DNA of 64,000 nucleotides from Marinagarivorans algicola (GTDB taxonomy: Bacteria > Pseudomonadota > Gammaproteobacteria > Pseudomonadales > Cellvibrionaceae), in contig NZ_LGAK01000023.1 in NCBI RefSeq assembly GCF_001292705.1, forward strand, positions 20,437-84,436, read 5' to 3'. Shown here in pieces: positions 1 to 8,372 of this stretch (the first letter of the stretch is position 1; every line of letters starts with the position of its first letter). Below the pieces are notes generated by a model. The model made no database searches. It was not told the DNA's origin and was given only the letters and a program-made list of their open reading frames with translations. A program made the position numbers and the translations under genes.

Positions 1-410
1 CTAAACCATCAAGCCGGCATGCCGTAGATATTGCGCTACCGATAGGAACTGATATTGTGGCTGCACGCGCAGGCGTAGTTGCTTTTGTACGCGATGATTA
101 TGCCTTTGGCGGCGCTAAAAAATATTTTTTAGATAAAGCCAATGTGGTGTATGTGTTACACGATGACGGTACTTATGCCCTTTACGCACATTTGTTGATG
201 GGCAGTGTTGTGGTTAAAGCGGGGCAGTCAGTTAAGGCAGGTGATGTATTGGGGTTATCGGGTACTAGTGGGTTTTCGACGGGCCCGCATTTGCATTTTG
301 TTATCCGTAAAAACTCTAATTTTAAAACAATTTCAGTGCCTTTTAAATTTATAGACGAGCGCGGATTATTTACACCAGAGCGTAAACAAAAAATATGCCC
401 TTGCCGTTAA
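1..410 (+). CDS. M23 family metallopeptidase, C-terminal part (5' end outside window)
   Basis: The reading frame is open from base 3 and has no start inside the window, so this is the C-terminal part of a longer gene. It shows the two zinc-ligand signatures of M23 (LytM/lysostaphin-like) endopeptidases: HAVDIA near the window edge, giving the first His and Asp, and GPHLHF near the end, giving the HxH pair. The intervening beta-sheet core (ALYAHL, GDVLGLSGTSG) is also typical. Family members cut peptidoglycan cross-bridges in the periplasm or regulate amidases. An in-frame GTG at 57 would fall inside the catalytic domain after the first ligands, so it is not the true start. A bidirectional terminator follows, shared with the convergent Hsp20 gene. 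Confidence 0.85.
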   Translation, partial: KPSSRHAVDIALPIGTDIVAARAGVVAFVRDDYAFGGAKKYFLDKANVVYVLHDDGTYALYAHLLMGSVVVKAGQSVKAGDVLGLSGTSGFSTGPHLHFVIRKNSNFKTISVPFKFIDERGLFTPERKQKICPCR

Positions 411-443
411 TTCATACATGAGTTTAGGTGGTTGAGTGCAATA

Positions 444-470
444 AAAAAGGCGCCTTTAAGACGCCTTTTT
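444..470. terminator. Bidirectional intrinsic terminator between M23 peptidase and Hsp20
   Basis: A perfect stem of AAAAAGGCG (444-452) and CGCCTTTTT (462-470) encloses a 9-base loop. The A-tract on one side and T-tract on the other allow it to end transcription in both directions, which suits the convergent genes on either side. Confidence 0.85.
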
Positions 471-488
471 GAATATTCATGCAAGCTA

Positions 489-980
489 TTACGCTGCATT
501 TTCACCGCTTGAATTAGCGGCATCTTTATGATGCTCTAATGTTTCCTGTGGTTTGGTGGCCGATTGATTAATAGCAATACTCCTTGGCTTCATCGCCTCT
601 GGTATTTCACGCTTTAATTGTATGGCCAGTAGACCATTAGCTAAGTCGGCACCCGTAATTTCTATGTGGTCTGCCAAATTAAATTTTCGCTCAAAGGCGC
701 GATTGGCAATGCCGCGATGCAAGAACTTTTGCTCTTGGGTTGAGGATTTTTTACCCCGTACAGTGAGTATGCCTTTTTCAACCTGTATATCGAGCTCTTG
801 TTCGGTAAAACCGGCAACGGCAATCGTAATGGCATAGCGGTTTTCTTCTAGCTCTTCAATATTATACGGTGGGTAGCTAGGTGCTGCCGCATCATTATTT
901 AAGGTGTGGTTTATTAATGACGCAAAACGGTCAAAGCCAACGCTGTTGCGGTATAACGGTGTGAGATCAATGCTATTCAT
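489..980 (-). CDS. Hsp20/alpha-crystallin family small heat shock protein (IbpA-like)
   Basis: A 163-residue ATP-independent holdase that would bind unfolded proteins in the cytoplasm. The alpha-crystallin domain spans roughly residues 38-128, with the typical AGFTEQELDIQVEKGILTVRG strand-loop-strand start and a GLLAIQLKREIPE end. The N-terminal DLTPLYRNSVGFDRF segment matches the IbpA type. The C-terminal tail lacks an obvious IxI motif and is rich in Ala, Ser and Glu. The gene is monocistronic and ends in a terminator shared with the M23 gene. The leader just before the start resembles a ROSE-type RNA thermometer (listed separately). Confidence 0.93.
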   Translation of the reverse strand: MNSIDLTPLYRNSVGFDRFASLINHTLNNDAAAPSYPPYNIEELEENRYAITIAVAGFTEQELDIQVEKGILTVRGKKSSTQEQKFLHRGIANRAFERKFNLADHIEITGADLANGLLAIQLKREIPEAMKPRSIAINQSATKPQETLEHHKDAANSSGENAA

Positions 981-983
981 AAA

Positions 984-1005
984 CTATTCTCCGAGAAGCA
1001 ATAAT
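984..1005 (-). promoter_or_regulatory. Candidate ROSE-like RNA thermometer covering the hsp20 ribosome site
   Basis: Read on the minus strand, the last leader bases before the ATG are TTGCTTCTCGGAGAATAG. The ribosome-binding segment GGAGAA can pair with the preceding TTCTC, and a TTGCT element sits immediately upstream. This is the arrangement described for ROSE elements of small heat-shock genes. It was recognised by eye only; no folding was computed. Confidence 0.4.
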
Positions 1006-1251
1006 TGTTAACGATTAAATTAAGGGTTGCTTGCAACGTGCTATAAGCCCCGTTGCTGCCCTACTAATTTAGAGGCGAAAAAAGTCTTTTCAAGGCTTTT
1101 TTAAAAATAAATGAATAAAAATATTTTTGAAGAGAATGTGCTTTAAGCGCGCATTTTCACATGATTAAAAACCGGTCGCTACCGTGCTAAATGTATCCAG
1201 TATCTTGGGAGTTAAATGATGAATGCAAGGGCTCCTTGTTGATCGGTCTAG

Positions 1252-2979
1252 TCATAACTTTGGATAGCCACTTAGCAGGCTAATATTTTCTAGGGCGTAT
1301 TCAGCTATTGATTGCCCATTGAGCGACTCGGCGACATTAACAGTTTTACCATTATTTAGGACTGCTGTAATGACAAAATGCTCCGTATGATGATTGCCTA
1401 TGGTACTGTGGCCGGTGCTTTTTATAGCGAGATGTTTGATTGTATGAGAGGCATAAAAGCGTTGCCTTGTTTTTATGCCCAAAATATAGCGCTCGGTATA
1501 TAAGCCGGCATGACCTATTTTGACATGGTAGCTATTGAGCAGTTTGTAAAAGCCACATAGCGACAACGCTCCCCCGAGTAAGCTTAATATCATGACCATG
1601 AATATTGGTGTGTCATCGGTAAAGCCAATGCCGATCCCTACACCCCAAAACACCAATCCTATTATTAACAATAAGGCATTGGTTTTAAGGTCGCGCCCCG
1701 CTTTATGCGCTAGGGCAATGCCGCCGCTTATTTGTTGTATGTTGAGTAGTGATTCGAGTGTTTGCTCTTGGGTATCACGTGTTTGTGCATTATCGGCGGT
1801 ATTTGTAATATTGAGCTGGCTTCGCTCTGTGCCGTGAAACGCGGGAATGGTGAACTGACGGCTTAGCGTTGCCTTGTTATCACTGAGCTTAAGTGTGATT
1901 TTCCAGCAGTGATAATGCTGCGAGCGAGGCTCTGATGCTGGAAGCTGGTTGGGAACATTAAAATAAAATGCAATATGTGATTGCGGGTGGCCCGTGGTAT
2001 TTTGTGCGACTACTGGGGCGCTGCCTTGGGTTTGCCACACGATGCTTTGCTTTGATTGCCTATCTCTACCGCTCCCGCTTTGATAGTGAAGAATACACTC
2101 TAAGGTGATATGCGCGGTGCTGGCGTTGAGTGGCCTATCGCATTTAATTGTGCCGCCAATATGCCCGCCAATCGCACCTGGATAAGGTTCTAGCCATAAA
2201 GGCGTAGGGCCAAAGTGGCGCCATAGCATCGTTTTTTTGATTGCCCAGTACAATGACAGTAAGCCTATCAGTACAAAAATCAAAACAAATAAAGTGCCGT
2301 AGTTGCCTTGCGCAAGTGCTGGCGGCACGGTGTTTATTGCCAGCGCGAATGATACCGCGCACCCTATCAGTGCGAATACCCAAGTGCCTATTAAGCTGCT
2401 TTTGGCGTTTGATGTGATAGGGTTTTGCCAGCCTTTATTGGCCCTCCAAGGGGCGTCGGGGGCATATGGATTTGATGTTCTCCAAGTGTTTTTTCTTATT
2501 GCTGATACGATGAAGCCTATGCCTATGCCGGTAAAAATCACGGCAAAGGCAAGTTTAAAGGCAAAAACACTTAGTCGTAGCTCGGGGTAAATCACGCTGT
2601 CTTGAGGGTTGTTAGGGTTGACATACACAATAATAAGATCGCTGTTATCACGATGTTCTTGCAATATAGCGCCTTTGTCTTCTTGCCAAGAGCCAAGATT
2701 ATCGTAGCTGTCATTAATGCCGACGCGCGAGTGGGTGTAGTTGCGCCCATTCACGCTGTAGGTATAGGTCGCTGTTGCCAAAAAAGTGGTTGAGTCGTCA
2801 CTGTGGCTTACTTTGAGTTCGGCGTGAGTTACGGTGGCGGGTACTGGGTTCCAGTGCCTCATTGCGTGCCATTCATACACAGACGGTATAAGACTGAAGA
2901 CTAAAAAGCTTAAGCCGATCGCAAGACAGGGCAGGCTAATCAGTAGCGTTTTGAGGGGGACGCGAAGGTTTGGCGTCAT
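1252..2979 (-). CDS. DUF3592 domain membrane protein
   Basis: A 575-residue membrane protein of unknown function. The start at 2979 is chosen over an upstream in-frame ATG at 3030 because it has an AGGAG six bases upstream and begins directly with the first membrane helix. Order: TM helix (about residues 10-32), a DUF3592-like extracytoplasmic domain with TATYTYSVNGRNYTH and YVNPNNPQDSVIYPELR, a TM helix, a pair of helices near residues 195-255, a soluble beta-rich region, then two more helices near 430-480 and a short C-terminal domain. DUF3592 proteins are widespread but uncharacterised. It lies between hsp20 and the RND genes on the same strand, with no evident operon link. Confidence 0.7.
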   Translation of the reverse strand: MTPNLRVPLKTLLISLPCLAIGLSFLVFSLIPSVYEWHAMRHWNPVPATVTHAELKVSHSDDSTTFLATATYTYSVNGRNYTHSRVGINDSYDNLGSWQEDKGAILQEHRDNSDLIIVYVNPNNPQDSVIYPELRLSVFAFKLAFAVIFTGIGIGFIVSAIRKNTWRTSNPYAPDAPWRANKGWQNPITSNAKSSLIGTWVFALIGCAVSFALAINTVPPALAQGNYGTLFVLIFVLIGLLSLYWAIKKTMLWRHFGPTPLWLEPYPGAIGGHIGGTIKCDRPLNASTAHITLECILHYQSGSGRDRQSKQSIVWQTQGSAPVVAQNTTGHPQSHIAFYFNVPNQLPASEPRSQHYHCWKITLKLSDNKATLSRQFTIPAFHGTERSQLNITNTADNAQTRDTQEQTLESLLNIQQISGGIALAHKAGRDLKTNALLLIIGLVFWGVGIGIGFTDDTPIFMVMILSLLGGALSLCGFYKLLNSYHVKIGHAGLYTERYILGIKTRQRFYASHTIKHLAIKSTGHSTIGNHHTEHFVITAVLNNGKTVNVAESLNGQSIAEYALENISLLSGYPKL

Positions 2980-3094
2980 GAAAGCTCCTACACGATGTTT
3001 TGTGTAGGAGTGTAGTCTTTTGTGCACCACTCGGCGAGTGCGTTAGGCTGATATAGGAGTCAAGCTGCGACACTTTATAATAAGGCGTTCTTAC

Positions 3095-3140
3095 TCCTCG
3101 GCCGTGTTACTCGAAGCGTTAAACGCCTAGGTATACGGCC
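3095..3140. repeat. Dispersed repeat family 1, copy A
   Basis: The segment around CTCGAAGCGTTAAACGCC followed by TAGGTAT recurs with a few substitutions at 31090-31129. It contains a nested hairpin: outer GGCCGT (3100-3105) with ACGGCC (3135-3140) and inner GCGT-TAA-ACGC. It directly follows the stop codon of the RND transporter gene and may act as its 3' end or terminator. Confidence 0.55.
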
Positions 3141-6100
3141 TTAGCGTGCTTGTTTGGCCAATTGCTTTTCGAGCTCTTTTTCGAGCTCTTTGGGTGAGCC
3201 GGTATGTCGCGCTAGGAGCTGATACATCACCGGCACAATAATCAGTGTGAATATTGTGGCAGCAATAATACCCGTGAGCACAACAATACCAATGACTATG
3301 CGCGTTTCTGCGCCTGCACCACTGGAAAAGACTAAAGGCAATGAGCCGAAGGCGGTTGTAATGGCTGTCATAATAATTGGGCGCAATCGCTGGCCAGCAG
3401 ACTCTATGATGGCACGCTCAAAGGCGACGCCTTGATCGCGTAACTGGTTGATGAATTCGACAATTAAAATACCATTTTTAGCCGCTAAACCCACCAGCAT
3501 AATGATGCCTATTTGGGAGTAAATATTGAGCGTTTGCCCAAAGGTGTACAGCCCTATGAGTGCCCCTAAAATGGCGAGCGGTACGGTGAGCATAATGACC
3601 AGAGGGTGTACATAGCTTTCGAATTGTGCGGCGAGTACCAAGAAAACAACAATAAGGGCAAGTGCAAAAATAAAGTAAATCGATTGCCCGCTGTCGCGAA
3701 GATCTTGTGATTGCCCTTTAAAGCTAATAACGGCTTCTGCGGGTAGGTGCTCTTTAGCTAAAGCCTCTAGGTAGCTAATCGCTTCACCTAGGGTGTAGCC
3801 ATCGGCAAGGTTAGCCTCGAGGGTAATGGCGCGCATGCGATTGTAGCGGTTTAGACTGGTCGCATCGGCTCCTTCTTTGATGCTAACAAGGTTGTCGAGT
3901 GTGATTAGCTCGCCGGTGCTATGACTGCGCACGTAAATGTTGGCCATATCCATAGGTGTGTTTTGCTGGCTGCGCTCGCCCTCTAAAATCACATCATATT
4001 CTTCGCCGCGCTCCACAAATGTGGTGACACGGCGCGAGCCTTGTAGCGTTGCTAATGTATTACCAATCTCCTGAGCGCTGACGCCTAAATCGGCGGCACG
4101 CTGAGTGTTGATGTCGATGAGTATTTGGGGTTTTGTTTCTTTGAAGTCGTGATCTAGCCCGATTAAATTCGAGTTTTGGCTGGCTTTTTCCATGAGTATG
4201 TCGCGCCATTGGGCGAGTTCGTCGTAGTTGCTGCCACCCAGTACAAATTGTACGGGTTTGCCAAAACCGCGACCTAATGCCTGACGCATCACAGGGAAGG
4301 CTCGTACGCCGGCAAGGTCACCTAAACGCTTGCGAACATCACCCATAATCGTAAAGGCTGAGCGGCGATCGGCCCAATCCTCTAATACAACAATGACAAA
4401 GCCGCCGGAATAGTCAGCAGTACTGCTAAAGCTACCGGGTGTGCGCACAAGCAAGCGTTTGACTTCGCCGTCTGCCACAAGCGGCATGAGGCGCTTTTCT
4501 ATTTCATCCATATAGCTTTGCGAATAAGCAAAGCTAGAGCCTTCGGGGGCAGAAACAATCACAAAAAATGCGCCGCGATCTTCACTTGGGGTAAATTCGC
4601 TGGGTACTTGTGTGAATAAGAGACCGCAACCGGCTAATGCACTAATGAGTATCCCTAGGGTGAATAGAGGTTTTTTGAGTTGCCGAGCCAAGAAGGCTTG
4701 ATAGCTAACGCGTAGCGTGTCAACTAGCTTGTTGACTCTCACGGTGACGGCGCTGGGTTTGTGATCGGCCTGTAATAGCTTTGAGCACATCATGGGTGAT
4801 AGTGATAAAGCAACGATCGAAGAAAACCCAACCGCCGCTGACATTGCAACAGCAAACTCGGTAAATAGCTTGCCTAAGTCGCCCTCTAAAAAGGTGATGG
4901 GTAAAAACACGGCAATGAGTACGGCAGTGGTGGCGATAATTGCAAACGATACTTCTCTTGCGCCTAAATAAGCAGCAACAAGCGGCGGCTCACCTTCACT
5001 GATACGGCGATGAATATTCTCTAGCATCACAATGGCGTCGTCGACGACCATACCAATAGCCAGAATCATCGCGAGTAGTGTTAATAAGTTAATGGTGAAA
5101 CCAAGCATTAACAAAATAATGAAGGTACCCATCAGAGACACCGGAACCGTGATGGCGGGAATCAGTGTTGCACGGGCATCGCCTAAAAACAAAAAAATGA
5201 CAGCAATAACGAGTACCATGGCAATAAATAGCGTTTGGTAGACCTCGCTGATAGATTGTTCAATAAAAACGGCACTGTCGTAACTTGAGAGCAGTTCCAT
5301 ACCTGCGGGTAGGTCGCGGTTGACCTCGGTGAGTAACGCACGAGCTTGACGGGCAACCTCTAAAGTATTAGCGGTAGACTGCTTGGTAATGCCCAGGCCC
5401 ACCATAGGTACGCCATTGCCGCGGAATGATTTGCGATGTTCTTCGGCACCTAGCTCAATGCGAGCAATATCGCGCAGTTTAATCAGATGGTTATTGTTTT
5501 TAACAATAACTAGCTCGCCTAAGCTCGCTGCATCTAAGTAACTGCGCTCGAGTCGCACGGTGAATTGTCGCTGATCCGACTCGACACTGCCTGCAGGTAG
5601 CTCGATATTTTCGCGGCGCAAGGCTTGTTCAACATCGCTGACGGTCAATTGCCTAGCTGCGAGTGCGTTGCGGTCTAGCCAAATACGTAAGGCGTAATCT
5701 AGTCCGCCCCCCACACGCACGCGTGCCACGCCATCGAGTACACTAAAGCGGTCGACTAAATAACGGTTGGCGTAATCGGTTAACTCGAGTAAATTCATGC
5801 GGTCGCTAACAAGGTTAAACCACATAATCGTATCATCATCAGCCCCAGCTTTAGAGACCTCTGGCGGGTCGACGTCTTCGGGTAGTTGATCCAAAATACG
5901 CGATACTCTATCGCGCACATCGTTGGCAGCGCCGTCGATATCGCGGGTAATATTGAACTCGATACTGACTCTGGAGCTGCCATCTTGACTGCTGGATATG
6001 ATGTTTTTAATGCCCTCTATGCCCGATATTCTGTCTTCGATAATTTTAGTGATTCTACGCTCTACGACAGCGGCAGCTGCGCCTCGGTAAATGGTTTCGA

Positions 6101-6239
6101 TTGTTACAACTGGCGCATCAATATCGGGGTATTCGCGCAGCGGAAGTTTGTCGAATGCGACTAAACCAAACGCTAAAATCAGCAAACTAATAACAGAAGC
6201 AAAAACAGGCCGTTTAACGGCGAGGTCGGTAATAATCAT
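3141..6239 (-). CDS. RND multidrug efflux transporter, HAE1 type (AcrB/MexB-like)
   Basis: A 1032-residue inner-membrane proton antiporter that would drive drug export through a periplasmic adaptor and an outer-membrane channel. The family layout is complete: TM1 (about residues 10-30), the large porter domain, TM2-6 with the proton-relay GMVVDDAIVMLENIHRR in TM4 near residue 400, a second porter repeat, and TM7-12. Length matches AcrB (about 1,050). The acidic pair DD in TM4 identifies the HAE1 branch rather than the heavy-metal CusA branch. The start overlaps the adaptor stop codon by one base (TAATG), indicating translational coupling. No outer-membrane TolC-like gene is next to it, so the channel must be encoded elsewhere. 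Confidence 0.95.
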   Translation of the reverse strand: MIITDLAVKRPVFASVISLLILAFGLVAFDKLPLREYPDIDAPVVTIETIYRGAAAAVVERRITKIIEDRISGIEGIKNIISSSQDGSSRVSIEFNITRDIDGAANDVRDRVSRILDQLPEDVDPPEVSKAGADDDTIMWFNLVSDRMNLLELTDYANRYLVDRFSVLDGVARVRVGGGLDYALRIWLDRNALAARQLTVSDVEQALRRENIELPAGSVESDQRQFTVRLERSYLDAASLGELVIVKNNNHLIKLRDIARIELGAEEHRKSFRGNGVPMVGLGITKQSTANTLEVARQARALLTEVNRDLPAGMELLSSYDSAVFIEQSISEVYQTLFIAMVLVIAVIFLFLGDARATLIPAITVPVSLMGTFIILLMLGFTINLLTLLAMILAIGMVVDDAIVMLENIHRRISEGEPPLVAAYLGAREVSFAIIATTAVLIAVFLPITFLEGDLGKLFTEFAVAMSAAVGFSSIVALSLSPMMCSKLLQADHKPSAVTVRVNKLVDTLRVSYQAFLARQLKKPLFTLGILISALAGCGLLFTQVPSEFTPSEDRGAFFVIVSAPEGSSFAYSQSYMDEIEKRLMPLVADGEVKRLLVRTPGSFSSTADYSGGFVIVVLEDWADRRSAFTIMGDVRKRLGDLAGVRAFPVMRQALGRGFGKPVQFVLGGSNYDELAQWRDILMEKASQNSNLIGLDHDFKETKPQILIDINTQRAADLGVSAQEIGNTLATLQGSRRVTTFVERGEEYDVILEGERSQQNTPMDMANIYVRSHSTGELITLDNLVSIKEGADATSLNRYNRMRAITLEANLADGYTLGEAISYLEALAKEHLPAEAVISFKGQSQDLRDSGQSIYFIFALALIVVFLVLAAQFESYVHPLVIMLTVPLAILGALIGLYTFGQTLNIYSQIGIIMLVGLAAKNGILIVEFINQLRDQGVAFERAIIESAGQRLRPIIMTAITTAFGSLPLVFSSGAGAETRIVIGIVVLTGIIAATIFTLIIVPVMYQLLARHTGSPKELEKELEKQLAKQAR

Positions 6240-7294
6240 TAGTTGTCACCACGCCATTGCTCTATTTGCGGCGTTACTTGGCTACCTGGCTTTACTTTTA
6301 ATAAGCCTTGCAAAACAATATTGTCGCCAAGCGCTAGGCCGTGAGTGATTTCTACAATGCCTTTTTGCCTAACACCTGTGCTGACGGGTGTTTCGGTAAC
6401 GGTATTTTGCGCATCGACACTGTAGACAAAGTGCTGTTGGCCACGCATAAATACCGCTTGCTCGGGCACCATCATTAATTGTTGCGTACTGTTGACAATA
6501 TTAAGTGTTAATAGCATACCTGGGCGTAACTTGAGTGCTTTGTTATCAATAGTGGCGCGTACTTTAATACTGCGATTAACAGGGTCTACGCGGGTATCGA
6601 GCGTGCTAATAGTGCCTGTAAAAGTTTGATCTGGGTAGGCCGCGCTTTGAGTGTTGACGCTGTTACCGACCTTTAAGAGCCCCAAGTGCTTTTCGGGGAT
6701 AAAAAAGTCAATGTTGAGTTTTTCTATTGCGTCGAGAGTGGTGATGGTGTCACCAGGGCGAGCGAGTGCACCAGCGCTTAAATTACGAAGGCCTACAACA
6801 CCATCAAATGGAGCAGTTAAGGTCCGTTCAGCTAAGCGGGCACTCACTTCAGCAATATGGGCTTCGGCATTATCGATTAAGGATTGACGCTTATCGAGCT
6901 CTGAAGAAGGGATCGACTTGGTGCGCACAAGATTTTCTATGCGAGCATATTCACGTTTTTGCTCTTTAAGATTGATTTTGGCGCTTTTGAGCAAGGCTTG
7001 CTCTTCAGCTTTTTCTAACTCGATTAAAACAGCGCCTTTTTTGACTTTAGCACCTTCTTGCATAGGGAGGCTGGTGATGCGCTCGGCAATAGTGCTAGTG
7101 ACTTCAATAGACTCTATGGCCTTGGTGGTGCCAATGGCCTCTAGTGTTTGAGTGACTGTTTGCTTTTGTACGTTATGTAGCACAACCGCAGGCGCACTTG
7201 AAGGGCGCTGCGTGCTGGCGTTGTGTGTTGTATAAAAGCGCCAGCCAATGGCTATGCAAACGCTGAGTAATAAAAGGGCACCAATTGTTCGCAT
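6239..7294 (-). CDS. RND efflux periplasmic adaptor (membrane fusion protein)
   Basis: A 351-residue membrane fusion protein linking the RND pump to an outer-membrane channel. The start at 7294 has GAGG six bases upstream and opens straight into the signal anchor RTIGALLLLSVCIAIG; an upstream ATG at 7351 would add an unlikely 19-residue extension. Domains in order: N-terminal anchor, first half of the lipoyl domain with ITSLPMQEGAKVKKG, alpha-helical hairpin (about residues 95-145), second lipoyl half with LTAPFDGVVGLRNLSAG, beta-barrel and membrane-proximal domains. It is the first gene of a two-gene operon with the RND pump. The closest general family is MexA/AcrA or the MdtA-like HlyD_D23 group. 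Confidence 0.92.
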   Translation of the reverse strand: MRTIGALLLLSVCIAIGWRFYTTHNASTQRPSSAPAVVLHNVQKQTVTQTLEAIGTTKAIESIEVTSTIAERITSLPMQEGAKVKKGAVLIELEKAEEQALLKSAKINLKEQKREYARIENLVRTKSIPSSELDKRQSLIDNAEAHIAEVSARLAERTLTAPFDGVVGLRNLSAGALARPGDTITTLDAIEKLNIDFFIPEKHLGLLKVGNSVNTQSAAYPDQTFTGTISTLDTRVDPVNRSIKVRATIDNKALKLRPGMLLTLNIVNSTQQLMMVPEQAVFMRGQQHFVYSVDAQNTVTETPVSTGVRQKGIVEITHGLALGDNIVLQGLLKVKPGSQVTPQIEQWRGDN

Positions 7295-7793
7295 GTCAAA
7301 CCTCGATATGTACGCTGTAAACAGAGCGATAGTTAAAATAAAAGCTGACACTCAAATTGGTGTCATTCAAAGTATGTATGTAAAGTCGCTGGACTGTACG
7401 TATAAAAGTAAAATCTGTACGACATTACTTAGTCAAATTGACAAATACCCATCAGAGGCTGCCCAGTTTTGCGATTTCTGAAGTATTGTAAGTGTACTTT
7501 GTCTCATTACTCTGCATCTCAGCGCAGGTGTAATAATAGGTGCATTATGTACTACTGATTATTGCCGTTTTAAAATAATCACTGTAATGGCCTAAAATCT
7601 TTTGACTAAATAAAGTGCGGCCTTTTAGTACGCTATGTCTCAAATAGTTCCATGGTTGCGATGATAAAATACTCCGACAGAGATAATCGAAGCCAATGGG
7701 GTGCTGTTGCCACCTGTAGTTGCGATGAACAGGCGCGTACGCGGCAAGAGCCGTGTATGTGAGGTGATGCTCGGGGAGAGGGAAATTTTAGGC
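7295..7793. other. Intergenic region upstream of the efflux operon
   Basis: About 500 bases with no credible gene. It must hold the promoter of the adaptor-pump operon, read leftward. Its right end (about 7705-7785) is G-rich and contains CGGCAAGAGCCGTGTATGTG followed by a GGGGAGAGGG run, which resembles a segment of bacterial group II introns (see findings). The bidirectional terminator at 7802-7826 could also end a short rightward transcript from here. No consensus promoter stood out. Confidence 0.4.
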
Positions 7794-7801
7794 AAAAAAA
7801 A

Positions 7802-7826
7802 GGCAGATCCGAAGATCTGCCTTTTT
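7802..7826. terminator. Intrinsic terminator downstream of the cold-shock gene
   Basis: Stem GGCAGATC (7802-7809) and GATCTGCC (7814-7821) with a CGAA loop, flanked by an A8 run on the left and T5 on the right. The A8 run gives a U-tract for the leftward cold-shock transcript; the T5 run could stop a rightward transcript. Confidence 0.9.
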
Positions 7827-7850
7827 ATTATCTATTAGATCAATAATCCA

Positions 7851-8057
7851 TTAGATAGCAACGATGTTCTCAGCTTGAGGACCTTTTTGGCCATCAGTAA
7901 CTGTGAATTCAACTTTTTGGCCTTCAGCAAGGGTTTTGAAGCCTGAGCTTGCAATTGCGCTGAAGTGAGCGAAAACGTCTGGACCAGACTCTTGCTCAAT
8001 AAAACCAAAACCTTTAGATTCGTTGAACCACTTAACTGTACCTTTAACTGTAGACAT
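7851..8057 (-). CDS. Cold-shock domain protein (CspA family)
   Basis: A 68-residue single-domain RNA/DNA chaperone. The RNP1 motif KGFGFIEQ (residues 15-22) and RNP2-like VFAHF (residues 29-33) are intact, and the [19 protein letters not shown] start is nearly invariant in the family. Length is standard (66-70). AGGAT lies seven bases before the ATG. The gene has its own strong terminator. The upstream stretch of more than 300 bases is consistent with the long structured leader of cold-inducible csp genes, but whether this one is cold-induced cannot be told from sequence. Confidence 0.97.
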   Translation of the reverse strand: MSTVKGTVKWFNESKGFGFIEQESGPDVFAHFSAIASSGFKTLAEGQKVEFTVTDGQKGPQAENIVAI

Positions 8058-8372
8058 AATAATATCCTGAAATTTTAATTTATGTTGCCCAAATGGGCAT
8101 GGGGTGCGTAAAAATGTAGACTTGAACTTAAAAACTGCAGGACGAGTATTACGAATAAAACAGCGAAATGTAGCATGTAAATAAGAGACTTCTTTCTAGC
8201 TGCGGTCACTGTATAGATGTTTTCTTGCTCTGTCTAGAGCTATCTTAGTTTTATTTTATGCTGGGCTCAACCTTTAACGTGGGTATATAAAGGTGAATAT
8301 TTTTTTAGCCTCGGTAGGCCGCTAATCGCGCATACTTTACCTGTAAAGCTCCGCTAAATAGAGGCCTAGTTG
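8058..8372. other. Leader and promoter region of the cold-shock gene
   Basis: About 315 bases without a gene. It contains a small hairpin, GCCC-AAAT-GGGC, at 8087-8098 just upstream of the csp ribosome site and is otherwise AT-rich. It most likely holds the csp promoter and a long 5' untranslated leader. Confidence 0.45.
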
